From: Vespula vulgaris
Taxonomy: Eukaryota; Arthropoda; Insecta; Hymenoptera; Vespidae
Reading direction: 5' to 3'
Assembly (NCBI RefSeq): GCF_905475345.1
Contig: NC_066587.1
Location: 1-64,000, forward strand
Length of the DNA stretch: 64,000 nucleotides
Shown piece after piece: positions 38,130 through 51,475 of this stretch (positions are counted from its first letter, which is position 1; the number at the start of each line of letters is the position of its first letter). The position numbers were made by a program, and so were the translations under genes. The notes under the pieces are model-generated. The model did no database searches and was not told the DNA's origin. It saw only the letters and a program-made list of their open reading frames with translations.

Positions 38130-38553
38130 ATGCTAGTATTGTGTAAATAGATAACTTATAAATCTGACTGAAAACATAGGATATGATAGAATGTTATGCG
38201 ATATCTTATGTACATGAGATAACAATAAGTACATGATATATGTGTGCGTTGTGTATGTGTGTATATATACATATACGCGCACACATATATATATACATAA
38301 GTACATATATATAAAATTTTACATTGTCTGGCTTGTATTTTGGATATTGATTTAAGATGTTTTTTACGATTCATGTTAATACGTTATAAAATCAAATTAC
38401 TACATCTATCTATTAGTGTAGTTATGATCAATATCATTCCTTGCATGATAGTATAGCATTCATTCATTAATTTAGTATATATAGCCTGCAATATTTTTGG
38501 TATTACTCATGTGTATTAATACACATTTGCATATTGTTTGCACTATGCTGTGT

Positions 38554-38559
38554 AATAAA
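38554..38559 (+). terminator. Candidate poly(A) signal of dsh
   Basis: AATAAA 425 bp past the stop that follows FFVDVM. The motif is seen; its use is inferred. Confidence 0.4.
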
Positions 38560-40044
38560 TTTTTAGTTTTAAACCTATTTAACATATTTTTATTTCAATG
38601 TTTGCATGTATTACATAAATGTAAATACTAATGTCTTTTTATATAATAACCTCTTAGAATAGTACGGAATATTATAATATCTTTGACAATATTAAAATAA
38701 TTTAATATTAAAATAACAAATTTTAAATAACGTTGATCATATCTCAGTTTTCTATTGATTCTATTGCCTAAAATATTTTCAACAAAAATTTGAACGGTAC
38801 AATGAAGTACAAGATTAAATTGAAAGTATGATATAAAATTATTTTCGCTCCGCTATGCAAAAGGATATTTAAATTATTAATTCTTTTTTATTTATAAGTA
38901 GAAATATTTAGAATTTTATGTCAAATAATATTGATACTAGTATTAACAGTATGAATAGATTAAACTTATTTTTTAGGGATAAAATAATAATACTGACATT
39001 GATAGTTATTGTACCAACAGCAAAGCGACAATATTAAAGACAATAACGACAGTAATAGTAATAGAAATAGTAATAGTAATAATAATAATAATAATAATAA
39101 GAAGAAGAAGAAAAATAACTTTCAAACAGATTTTGAATTTGGTAGATTTGTGACAGACGTGCTATTTTTGGCTAAACTACATGTAGAGTAAATCAAGATA
39201 TAACAAGTATAGTAACATAATTATACAATAGATGTATTACTAGTTTTTTGTGTAGTAGATTAAAACTTAATATATATAATAATCGTAATATATAATTTAA
39301 CACTGGATCTAAATATTAAATAAGTGCCATTTTGTTGGACATTATTAGATTATTACTAATCCATAAAGTTATTATATATACTTTAAAGCCAATTTCTTGC
39401 TAAAAACTTTCTGGACAATTTATTCTCATGTTTATGTCAGTATTTATTCATTCATATAAGTATAAATATCATAATCAAATATGCGCGTGTATATAAACAG
39501 CTTATTTCTATATTAATCCATTTAAAATTATTTAAAAAAAATAGAAATATTATTATAACTTTTCATAAAATTAAATACTAGATAGTAGTATATAAAAATA
39601 TGAAATTACTTGAATGAATTACTTATTTATCACTAGAAATCTATTTCTTCTGTAGTAGATGCACAGTGATATATGCTTTAATCTTAATGTAATTCTACTT
39701 GCAAAAGCATGGTAGCACAAAATATAAAGCACAAGCATGATCACAAAAATAACACTATTGACAAAAATGTATGTTGAAATAAGGTATTAATAGCATATAG
39801 TGCATGTGTACCTGTCTGTAATAAATGGTCTGTAATAATATTAATATTTCTCCATTCATTGCATTTTAGGACTGTCTACGACAATGGGCCAACTATTCCT
39901 TTAAAATCAACACTGTATTATTCCATGTACTGAACGATTCACCAACTCTTGCCTTAAATAATCTTTATATGATGAAGAATGTGTAAAGTCAGGCATTTGC
40001 CAAATTTATAAAGGCACATTATGCAATAGTTGATGCATCGTTTG

Positions 40045-40129
40045 ATTATTATTATTATTCTTCTTATTATTATTATTATTACTACTACTACTACTACTAC
40101 TGCTACTACTACTACTATTATTACTATTA

Positions 40130-40198
<69 letters not shown>

Positions 40199-40299
40199 TT
40201 TTACTACTACTACTACTATTACTACGGCTACCACACTACTCTACTGCACTACTACTACTACTACTACCACTACTACGACTACTACGACTACCACTACGT

Positions 40300-40338
<39 letters not shown>

Positions 40339-40471
40339 TTACTCTACTGCGCTACTACACTACTCTACTGCATTACTACCACTACTACGACTATTATTAC
40401 TACTACCACTACTACTCTACTGCACTACTGTACTGCATTACTACTACTACTACTACACTACTGTACTGCAT

Positions 40472-40543
<72 letters not shown>

Positions 40544-40553
40544 ACTACTACTA

Positions 40554-40636
<83 letters not shown>

Positions 40637-40661
40637 TTACTACTACTACTACTACTACTAC

Positions 40662-40727
<66 letters not shown>

Positions 40728-40740
40728 TACTATTACTATT
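40045..40740. repeat. Large (TAC/TAT)n trinucleotide array
   Basis: About 700 bp of ACT/ATT triplets in blocks: ATT-rich ends, ACT-rich centre, with islands CTCTACTGCA and TACGACTACCAC repeated several times. It translates as poly-Leu, poly-Thr or poly-Ile on plus and poly-Ser or poly-Asn on minus depending on frame, which explains a 255-codon ORF here. I do not regard it as coding. Confidence 0.92.
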
Positions 40741-41261
40741 ATATGTGTGACACAAACGCTTTTATTTTATTCCAAACATCTGAAATTATCTGAATGAAAA
40801 AAGCTGTTTACAACTGTATTATTTGGTATAACACCATAAAAGGTTCGATAATGTGTACATATATAAGGTTAAATCATTATTCTTGTATTAAATGTGCCAT
40901 CTTATCTGTGTTAAAAGTGCAAGGAAACAACAAAACTTGTACACGTATTTTTCAGGTGTATGCACTTATTAATGATACATTGTAGTAAATATTTTTTTTA
41001 TATATCTGTATAATTTATTTATTATACATGTTCATTTCAAAAGTTATATATTCTCAGTACAAAAAATGCCTTCTGCATTTATACAAGGAAACAAACATGA
41101 TAGAAAATATGATTTTGTGCATACTCCTAGAACCGAAATATTGTATATAAAATTGTGTTCACTTCCAAATTATATTATGACTGATTCTTTTTCATGCACT
41201 GCATAGTATTTAGAATATATTTTCTCTTAAAATATATGAATTCGTTCAATTGCTAAATACG

Positions 41262-41321
<60 letters not shown>

Positions 41322-42246
41322 CAAATTTTATGTATTTGTTGTTTTACAATAATATGAAGAACAATTTTATAAAATCGACCCTATGCAATTTTTCAAATTT
41401 CATTCCTATGCTCGACTTTCGATTTTATTATAAAATAATTTATAAATGAAAATATTTTCTTCAATATTAATTAAATAAATTATTAATCTAATTTGGATAA
41501 ACGTTAATAATTTTAAATATTGCAACTTGTCTGTAGATATACTTTGGATACCCATTATATATGTATTGTATATATGATAGATATAGATACATAAAATTGC
41601 TTACTGAATAATAACCAATGACATGGTTATACACAACACACACACGTATAAAAATTTGTAGAAGATTTCATACATGAATTGATAATATGGTAGTTAATAA
41701 CGGTAAAGAGGTAATTGTCATCACTGTAACTTATATTGTAACTTATATGAAAAATTGCATAGTGAAATTGAACGTTTTAATTTAACAAATTATGCATCCC
41801 TATCTATATGTATGTATCGTAAAAACTAGTTACAAAAGTTCTTCGTCAATATTATCATACAACCATCTCATTATAAATCATTGTAAAATATAAAAATATT
41901 TTATGTTGCCGATAGGTTTGATATGGTATGTCTGAGCACCTCAAGAGTTTCATTCTTTTAATAAACTTACTAAATAATTTCATATCATCAATAATATTTA
42001 AATATCTTGTTACTTTAATCGCGATATATTTTATGGATATATCTTGTGGTTCGCAGACATATCATTGGTTTAATTTTTGTTTTTTCACTTCTGCTGCTCT
42101 AAAAGGTCGCGCCTGCTTTTTCATTTGAAAATTGATAGCGACTCAATTTACTTTCTGACTGCTGTTATATGCATATGGATTATTATTATGTCAAAGACAT
42201 AATAGAATCCTTTTTGTGCCTTGTGCTGCGCTGATGGTTTATGCAG

Positions 42247-42782
42247 GCCGACGTATGCACGAAGAATGTCGCACGCAGACAAGTAATTTGGACAACAATA
42301 CCAGAGATAATATTTGTGAGTGTAGTTTTATTTTAATATTTTCTTTTAGATTCCATTAAAGAGCATAGAATGATTACAATTACAAGGTTTGGCTACTTTT
42401 GCAACAGTAATCTGAGTATGAACTCTTATTGTTTTGAAAGCAAACAATTATTCTGAATTTGCAGAGAGGTTGTATCTTTCAACAATAAAAAAGAGAAAGA
42501 AAAAAAAAAACAAAACAAAAAAATAAAATTTCTTGCACCGTTGATGTTTAGCATTTGATATGTTTGCATTTGTATTATTATTATATACACACTTTTGATA
42601 GATTATATTTTTGAATTATCATTGCACAAACATTATAATTGCAACAGAATGTATGTGTATTTAAGTGTATAGCGCCCTTTTAGTGCAGTAGATATATAAC
42701 ATTATGTACTTTGGAACATGAAATATTTTTATTTTTTACAGATGAAGAAGACATTTTGGAGTACCAGTTTCTGCATAAGTGA
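42247..42782 (+). CDS. Two orphan coding exons; possible alternative dishevelled C-terminus
   Basis: Exon A (42247-42315) is bounded by TGCAG and a strong GTGAGT donor. Exon B starts at 42742 after a T-rich tract ending ACAG and runs to a TGA at 42780-42782. Spliced in the one frame open through both, they end in NIYEEDILEYQFLHK. Exon A must follow an exon ending in phase 1, and dsh exon 8 (ending 37646) does so, giving a glycine at the junction. I do not recognise the peptide. It may be an alternative dsh tail reached over a 4.6-kb intron, the end of an unseen gene, or chance. The ends and strand are supported only by splice motifs and open frame. Confidence 0.4.
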
Positions 42783-43140
42783 AGATCTCTGTTATCACGT
42801 AATACGTATACGCAATGACATTAATAGACGTTAACAGGAAGTTATGGTATAATTCCACGTCGTTTTATTAAGTGGACGGAAGTAGTACATGCGAAACATA
42901 TGTTTATATATTTAATAGGCCAATTTTGATAAAATGCTGTAGAAGGTAAAATGTCCAAGCTCATGTAATAATGATTTATAATGTCTATACATAATAGAGT
43001 TAAGGTTATTGGAATCTCTATGTGACAAATGTGTCCTTTTTTGAAATGTTGTTACGATTTGTGTTAATTCATATGAAACATTTGCAATAACAGGGGTTGT
43101 ATTACTTATGCAGTATTCATTACACACATATACGCGCGCG

Positions 43141-43173
<33 letters not shown>

Positions 43174-44512
43174 ATATGTACATATGTACATATGTAATAT
43201 GCACACGCACGCGCGCGCGCACGCACACACACACACACACATTACAAATTACTGCGAACATGTGCAGGTTGACAGAGCTTATTAATTCTTGTAAGTACAT
43301 CAAGTACTAGCTCCTGTTTGATAACGCGTTTCAAACATCTCCCCATTCTCACATTAATAGTTATTAATAATTATACTTTTCCAATTTTCCATCATTAGAA
43401 AGTAATCTTTGTTTCCGAACAGTTTCAAATTTTTTACCTCATAGAATTTTTGATATCCACATTTCTTTTTTTCTTTTTTATAAAAAAGGGGAGATTTTGA
43501 AAGCAAGATGGAAAAAGGAATATTAAAAAAATTTACCAATACAACTATGTGTGAACTCTTTACACATACGACAATATAATTTGCGCCTATCGTAGAAAAT
43601 ATCGAATAAAGAAAATATCAAATATATAGAATATGGAAACGATTTAGGCTTTTGTAAACGTTATTTTTTCGAAAGTGGGAAACATCTCGTTGCATTAAAA
43701 TTAATTGTGATATTACACAAATTTCAACAAACTACAACGGATATCAAAAGTGCAAAATAAAAATAAAATAATAAACAAGTAGAAACGTAGCAACGAGATG
43801 AAAAAATGGTATAATCTATGCTGGTATAATCTATGTAGCCAACCTGTACGCATACACATACATACATACACAAAACACTTACCAAGACTTTTGAGGTCTC
43901 AACATAGGATCAATAATATTCATTCCGATTTTTAATGGGTCATGAACGTCATTTTTTAAGTGCGCATACTAAAAACTCACGGAAACTTATATGTATACGC
44001 ATATATAAACACATATAGATATACATATTATATTTATTTATAAAGGAATGTATATACATTTTTTATTGTTTTTACCGAAAATTCTTTATGTGTATAACTT
44101 GCGTGGAAACAACTCGTGCGTTTTCGAACCGCTGTGAGTATTACGTAATAAAGTAATTAACATTAACAACGTGTACAGAATGTATCTCATTGGTGACATG
44201 GAATGTCTTTTTGATAATTCATCATTATTCGTAAAAAATTGTAAACATTAGTAGCGCAAAATATTAAAGAAGACAAAATATAAAATAATGAACGTATTGT
44301 TCAAAGCATAAAATTGACTTACGATTTTCTTGCTTTTATAATGAAATTTAAAACAAAGTTTTTTTATGTTTCCTCTTCTGTTTTTGTTTTACTTTTCTTT
44401 TAATTTTACATTCATTCGGTTTTGTAGATAAACGCGAGCTAAATCGAGTTAAAAATATATTCCATTGAACAAAGGATAACTTATTGCAAAATACATTTAT
44501 ACTTAATAAAAG

Positions 44513-44551
<39 letters not shown>

Positions 44552-44559
44552 ATGATATT

Positions 44560-44593
<34 letters not shown>

Positions 44594-44635
44594 TCTATTT
44601 CGAAAGGACATTTTTTATAATTATCTACGGCTATG
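42783..44635. other. Intergenic region downstream of the protease gene
   Basis: No gene is recognisable. It holds the (GT)n...(CA)n inverted dinucleotide structure at 43130-43242 and an (AT)n plus (AC)n run at 44515-44592, close to the protease stop. Part is presumably the minus-strand protease 3' UTR. Confidence 0.5.
43130..43242. repeat. Inverted dinucleotide repeat (GT)n-spacer-(CA)n
   Basis: CGCGCGCATG(TG)n is followed by three ACATATGT palindromes and then GCACACGCACGCGCGCGCAC(AC)n. The two arms can pair as a hairpin with about 30-bp arms. ORFs on both strands here are repeat translations. Confidence 0.85.
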
Positions 44636-47600
44636 TTACCAAACTGAACATTTGTTAATAGGATTCATAGGTGTACCAAGGGGACAATGGAAGACATCCG
44701 CGAAAGCCTTTGAATTTGACAGCGTACCGATCACGCGAAATTTCCCAGGAGCATGGACAGCAATTCTTAATTTATTTTTAGCAGCTTCTGGTCGCATTGA
44801 TCCACACCAAACTTGAGCGAAATTCAAAAAGAACAATTGCCTTCCAGTTGCGCTGATACCAGGCAGAGTCTCATCCTTGTCGCCATTTATATATAACCAT
44901 CTTTCATAAGCCTATAACATCATTTTTATCATCTTTTACGCGTATAAAGATTTTGTATAATATTTCTCATATTTCAAAGAGAAAGATTACTTTAAATGCT
45001 TGTTTGATGCCTCCGTTATCAGCGATATTCTCTCCTTGCGTATTTACACCGTTGATTTGTGCGCCAACTTCGCTTACTGTATAGCGACTATATTGGTCTA
45101 AAATATAGCTGAACTTTTTTATCGATAATGAAGTATATTCAAGACAGACTATATATCGATGCGATACCAATGAATTTTTTACCAATAAGACATTTTGCTC
45201 TCTCATGGAAGCCATTGATATCTTCGTTTTTCCACCACCTGTGTAGATTACCATTCTTATCGAACAATCTACCCTTGTCGTCGAAACCATGGGTAATTTC
45301 ATGACCGATCACTACACCGATTCCTCCGTAATTCAAGCTCTTTGGAAAGTATCTGTGATAAAAGGGCGGTTGTAGTATGCCCGCTGGAAACACTAAGATG
45401 GAGGAATACAAAAAGAGAAATGCAATCAATTCCATTGATATCCTTGAATTAAATTTCTACCTTGATATCTGACACATAACGCATTTCGGCATATTGCAAT
45501 ATTAATTCTTGTAATTAAATGTGTAATTTTGTAACTAAATCATTGATTATAATTGACACTAACGAAATTTCTATGCCGAACTAATAATTGACTTTCTTAG
45601 GAAGCAAGGAAGAAAGAAAAAACTAGTGCAACCAAAATCTAATGAAAAATATCATTGATATAACATCGGAAAGAGGACTGACTTATCTGATTTTTGTAGC
45701 GACTGTAATAGGCATTGACAACTGCAGGTGCGGTATTCCACAAAGTTTTATTAACCGAACTGCCAAGACGATCTTGCTCTACTCTTGTCAAATGTTGTAA
45801 AATATTTAACGTATTCTCAAAGTATTTATCCGGATGGATTACGACCTGGACAGTAGATCAAATCAAAGTAAATTATCTTTATAAGAATAATGCAATTGAG
45901 AGAGTTTGCCCGACGTACATCTTTATATCGTTCATTTAATAAATGTGGCTGTAGGATAAAGTCGGGATAACCAATTCTCAAAAGCATAGCATTTACTTTT
46001 TCGCTAGCTAATCGTTTCGTCTCGTTGTCAATCCAAGTAGTTTGATTCAGTAATTCCCTAAATGATTCTTGTATCTCTCGTGTCATAGATAGCGTCTACA
46101 AAATTATTATTTGATTAAAAAAGATTAATATTAATATGATATAATCAAAAAATGGTATTTTTTTGTTGAATTAACTCTTTTATGCGGTCGTATAACTTAC
46201 ATCATTCTTACTCTTTTCATCAAAATATTTTCGAACAAACATGGAACCAACGGCTATACCCATATTAGCATTGACTTGTGATACACAATTCTTCCATCTA
46301 GGAGGGGCTTGTTCTATCCCAAAAAGAATGTAATAAAACTTTTGTTTAGCTTCTTGAAAACGATCATCTAAATTGTTCACTCTGTGCCGTACGAATCTCC
46401 ATAAAAGATAATTCGCTATAGTTCTAAGAAAACAAAAAATAGTTGAGGCATAAACTTTTGTATCGCTAATATGAAAAGGTAAAGGACATTGAAATATTCA
46501 CCTGGGTTCGGTTTCTGAGAGTAAATTCACCAAATCTTGAATATATTGTAGGGCAAATACGACAACCGGTTCAGAAGTATTCACGGGACGTGCTAAAACG
46601 ATCGAAAGGTATTTACGCCAATCGATTTGAGGCACCATCGATCTCAATTCGTCAATGCTCATTTTTTGATAAAGTTCTGAAACGTTCCGTCTCTCGTCGG
46701 GTGAAAATGTAATCTATGAAAACGTAATGATAATAATAATAATTATTATTTATTCTTCTTGTTGTGTTGTTGTTGTTACTATTGTTACTAATATTATTAT
46801 GATTATGATTATGATTATGATGATGATGATGATTATTATTATTATTATTATTATTGTTATTATTATTATTATTATAAAACATTTTGTATACGTATGTACT
46901 TATATTTGATATTATTTGTACAACGCGCATTAGTTATACCTTTGCGAGTTTTGTTTCAAATTCTATCAATTGATTTGCATGAACAGTGGCATTTTGCAAG
47001 GAAGCACCAAGGAGGGTTACTATTTTAATGAAATAATCTTTATAAGCGTTTAGATAAATCATATTAGATGGCTGAAGAAAATAGTCTCTTGTAGGGAGAC
47101 CAAGGGACGTTTGATCGAACTGCAAAAGATTCAAGAAAATGTGATCTTATTATTCGTATTTAAAATACGTTAGAATTTCAAGTTATTTTAATATCATCAC
47201 ATTCTCACTTGTATAACATATTGGTCACTATTTTTAATATCCGGACCAACCCATTCGGAAATAAGAATATTATTATTGTATAGACGCAATTGTGCGACCA
47301 AAAGCAACCAGTCGAACTTATCGGAATCCCAATCGGGCTTCAAGATTGGCCAGCCACCGAGCTCCTCTAAAAGTTGTAACACCGGCTGTTCCATACGCTG
47401 CTCCAAGATCTCTAGGCATATGTTATTTATACATTTAATCGTTTATAAGGAAAGAAAATTAATATTTGGCTAGGTCAATTTTAACTCACCGTAATTCATA
47501 CAACTCTGAAAATGATACTTTGCTTTGACCGTTGCATCGTCAGTATTTAATCTCATGTTATGCGGAACTTCATCTTCCAGCAATTCTTTCAAAACAATAT

Positions 47601-48638
47601 CTAGTGATTCTCTTAACATCTCAAAGGTATCGTAGGCCGCCTTATCCTTTGGAATGGGATTACGTTTCTCCCAGTTTCCACAGGCATACTGATAAAAATC
47701 TTGACACGGATTGGCAGTCTTATCCATGTATTCTAACATTATCCTTGCTAAGATAAGTATCAGCTCTTAATATGAGCCATAAAAGGATCGGTAAAATTGA
47801 TCGGTATGCAGCATCTTGCATACCTTGAGCCTCTCTGATGCTTTTCTCATTTCCTTCGTCTTTCCAAAAAGCACGGAAATCGGGTGGGGCATGTTTATCG
47901 TGGTGATCGGGTACAGGCCATCGTCCGTAAGCGTTACCAATGGAAACGGAATAAGTGCTAATCCGCTCGGTATGATCAATTAGGCGGTCTTGCGAACCTT
48001 CATCCGTCTTATCCTTCACGTTTCGATATCTTTGATTCAATGACCCAAAATCTAATTGTTCGTTTTCTTCCGTAGCTACGTGCTCCGTCTTTTCCTCTCT
48101 ACGCGTAAAACGCAGAATGCAGATCGAAGAACGCAGAACGAAGAACGCAGAGCGCAAAACGCAGAACGCAGAATGCGATTAGAAACGCTACGTGAACGTA
48201 GGATGAAAATGAGAAAAGGGAGTACCAACTTCGAGTAATCTTCGTAATCCTGTATATCGCTGTATGCGTAGGGCTCATCGAATTCTAATTCTGGATTATA
48301 GTCGAGTAGAAAATAATCCGTTTCGTCGTTCGACGTACCTGCAGTCGTTTTCTCAGTGGCGTCACCAGCTATCTGTGTTAAAATCAATCTCGAACTTCGC
48401 TATGATATGATTTAAAAAGATTTGCCTAATTATTTTACGTGGGATTTGCTACTTACAACTACTTTTTCTTTTTCCTTACATAGGATTCTCTCGCGTATTT
48501 CATCGATCGATTTGATAGCACTGTAATCGTTCCTTTTTTCGAACGTTGTTTCCTACAAACAAGGAAAAATGAATAAATAAATAAGAGTAAATAAAATTAA
48601 ACCGATGATACTCGATGCAATCAGTTGAATTCCTTATC

Positions 48639-48669
<31 letters not shown>

Positions 48670-49233
48670 TACCGCATCCGTATGCCTCTTCCGTCGTTTC
48701 GAAGATTGTATTAAAAAATGAACGTTTGGTGGTACGTAACTTGTTTGAATTTCGGAGATACGAATTTCATCTTCATCTTCATTCCCATCGATAGAGTGTT
48801 GCGTTTCTTTGCTCTCGGATGATCGGAGCAAGGTATTATAATTTTCAACGAAATTATTCTTAGTCTGTTCTTGAGAATTATGAATAGGGCTAAATGTACG
48901 ACGATGGGGTAATTTATCGGTGATTTGTGATCGCGATAAAGCAATGAAAATTATAGTGATTGGCAACAAAACCGCGGGTATCAATAGCATTAGTCTGACG
49001 CGAAATCGCCAAGTATCATCGCCTTCTGTGCACCATCTAATGAAATATTAGATTAAAAAAAAAAAAAAATAAACAAATAATTAATAAAAAACAAAAAATG
49101 GAGAGCAAATTTCATAAATTACGTACTTTAATCTACCAGTTTCCTCATCAATAGCAAGTCGACAAGGTGGGCAAGGACCACCGTCGCTGAAGAAATCCTC
49201 GTCCTCATATTGGCTCCTATTGTTTCCCCTCAT
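44636..49233 (-). CDS. Neprilysin/ECE-like M13 zinc metalloendopeptidase, long-stalk form
   Basis: Fifteen coding exons: 49127-49233, 48673-49036, 48457-48552, 48230-48372, 47824-48098, 47490-47747, 47209-47411, 46940-47119, 46502-46713, 46201-46423, 45919-46095, 45683-45845, 45183-45392, 44991-45097 and 44636-44911, giving 997 residues against a usual 700-800. It is a type II membrane protein: a cytoplasmic tail with CPPC (21-24), a helix at about 51-69, then an unusually long stalk (70-328) holding RRKR (150-153). The catalytic domain has NAYY (790-793), HEITH (831-835), third zinc ligand E893 with D897, and C-terminal CSVW. It would cleave small peptides outside the cell; the substrate is unknown. 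The start is the ATG after a UTR intron acceptor at 49238. Neprilysin versus endothelin-converting-enzyme class is not settled. Confidence 0.93.
46727..46875. repeat. (ATT)n/(GAT)n trinucleotide repeat in a protease intron
   Basis: ATT, GTT and GAT triplet runs within the intron between exons 46940-47119 and 46502-46713. They produce poly-Asn and poly-Ile frames only. Confidence 0.85.
48104..48181. repeat. Purine-rich AACGCAGAACG repeat in a short protease intron
   Basis: Imperfect units of AACGCAGA lie within the 131-bp intron between exons 48230-48372 and 47824-48098. On the coding strand this is a TCTGCGTT pyrimidine-rich stretch that could act as an extended polypyrimidine tract. Confidence 0.6.
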
Positions 49234-49261
49234 TTTACTGAAAAGAAAAAAAAAGAAATAT

Positions 49262-49322
<61 letters not shown>

Positions 49323-50122
49323 TGTATATATAGATTATCATCCTTGTAAAGGTAAGATACACTACAAATTATTACCGCATTATATCTAATTTAACGATTT
49401 CTTGTAGAAGTTTATTTCTGGGTAAGATGAACTTAGTGTAAATGTGGAATAAAACATATATAAACCATTTTACATCGACGATATCGCAAATCGTAAATAA
49501 GCAACTATGATCGTTCGAATGTTCTATCCAAAATTATAATACAAGAATTCGCGTTTCTAAATAAACGTTTAATTAAATAATCCTTTTACATATAATTAGC
49601 GAAATGGTCAACGATTTGACCTTAAACTTTTGCTATCATTCATCCGATAAAATGCAACATTGATAATCATATCAAATTGTACTTATAACGTACTTTCGAC
49701 CCACGCATCATTTTACTACAATGACGCGGAATGTCAAATCTTTTCCATCCAACATTCAAAGTCAACATTAATTACATTTCTAGATTTAATTTGATTATGA
49801 TAATATCATTTTTATATAATTCGATATATGAACAGAGAACAATAATTTAATATCATAATATACATTTTCGAATACTCTCATTACGTTCTCTCATAAATAT
49901 TCTTTTACTATATATACATACGTGTAATTTTCTTTTAGTTTTTAGTTTTCAAATCCACGTAGTTTGTTTCCACTATCAAACATGTTTTATTAGAAAAAGA
50001 TCATGTTAGTTAAAGCACTCACCGCTACGTGATATAATGCTGAGGCAAAAAGATGCGTTAACTTCATCGCTGTCACTTAACACATTGATAAGAACAAGAG
50101 CGTTTACGGCCAAATTACTAAT

Positions 50123-50174
<52 letters not shown>

Positions 50175-51475
50175 GTGTGCTTGCGTCTCTGTATGCGTAT
50201 GTGTATATGTTTTCAGATTCATGAAAATAGATCTCACGAAGAATATCTCATAGAACAAGTTTAAGAAGGATTTCTTTTAAATAACTCATACACAAAAAAC
50301 ACATAAAATTCTAGATGGTATACTCTCGATAGCATAAACAATATCAAGCACGAACATCAAAGGTTAGTATAAGTGAATTTGTTCTGACATTTTATACGTC
50401 TCTACGGCTTATGAGCAACGATGAACAACGACGTTCGGAAGACCGTGATTACCATATACGCACGCACACTGCAACGACTCTTTTAACGTGGTCCTTACGT
50501 CGAGTTATTCATACCAATCGACCCTAATAACTAATGGTTATCGTCTAATAACGCAATATGCCGTGTTTCACATTCTATGTGTGTGTATGCGCGTAACTTC
50601 GAATATACTATACCTGTTTCCCTTTCAATTCATACGATTTAGATATTTGACGCCGATGAAATTACTTTTCGACAAAGTTCCTCTTTTCACAAAAAATCTT
50701 CTTTTTTTAGTTGTATTTCTTAAACCACGAAAAGACATCTGTCATAATCTTTAAAACAATATCATGCAAAATCATAACACAAATTTCTTTCAAGATTGCC
50801 GATAGATCATCAACATTTTTCTTGATCAACAACAAAGATAATACGAATAATGAAAGCGTTAATCGTTCGGAAAAAGTCGATGTTTCTTCTTCTCTTACTC
50901 GATACAATAATATTTCACTTTTATTCCATTTGCGATTGCATTTGAAAGTGAAATGTGAATTTGACTTTGATACAAGCATGCAGAGACATCTAGTATAGAT
51001 CTTTTTAATGCAAGTACGCGAGAATTTAGTAGGCTTTTGTCATTGATGGCGGGCTATTAATGCGGCAAACTTGATTGCACTTATTGTATTTTCATTATAT
51101 TTCTTAGTTAATATATGTATTTAATTTTATAACGTTTTTAACAAATGCTCCCCTTCTCATCGATTCTACATATATTCTATGGCAATGCATATATCTACAG
51201 ACAGATGGATATAGCTGAAATTTTCATCCAATTGACTTCTCTAATTTATATATAAATGTTGGCACAAATGTGTTTATACGATTTATAATATTTGTAATTC
51301 AAAAGGTTGTACACACAGGGTGCTAACGGACTAATAGATCGCGAACGAGATTAAGCAAAAGTACGATAGTAATGAAAAACGATATAACATAATAATTGCC
51401 ATAAAAATTTATTCCAATTTACATATATATTTTATATAAATTATAGTTTGCAAAAAATACTATGTTTTGCTTGAT
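49234..51475. other. Intergenic region: protease 5' flank and Dis3 3' flank
   Basis: Contains an acceptor (TTTCAG) just before the protease start codon, so its transcript begins further upstream; I could not place the first exon. A (TA)n run lies at about 49261-49330, a (GA)n run at 50123-50171, and a candidate Dis3 poly(A) signal at 51408-51413. ORFs of 60-95 codons show no recognisable family. Confidence 0.5.
51408..51413 (-). terminator. Candidate poly(A) signal of Dis3
   Basis: TTTATT on plus (AATAAA on minus), 63 bp past the Dis3 stop. The motif is seen; its use is inferred. Confidence 0.4.

Larger units (their letters stand above)
38130..42246. other. dsh 3' UTR and a long repeat-rich region
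   Basis: A poly(A) signal candidate AATAAA lies at 38554-38559, 425 bp past the dsh stop. After that come AT-rich sequence, an (AAT)n/(AAG)n patch (39062-39112), the large trinucleotide array at 40045-40740, and a (GT)n(AT)n run at about 41262-41318. A 38-codon open stretch at 39870-39986 follows a TTTTAG but has no recognisable similarity. If the exons at 42247 belong to dsh, this region is mostly one long intron. Confidence 0.5.

Noticed and set aside
39870..39986. 38-codon open stretch after TTTTAG, a possible exon
   Set aside because: No donor, no recognisable similarity, and it lies in probable dsh 3' sequence; open length is within chance.
40030..40797. 255-codon Leu/Thr/Ile-rich ORF and a minus-strand Ser/Asn ORF
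   Set aside because: Direct translations of a trinucleotide repeat without flanking splice signals or unique sequence.
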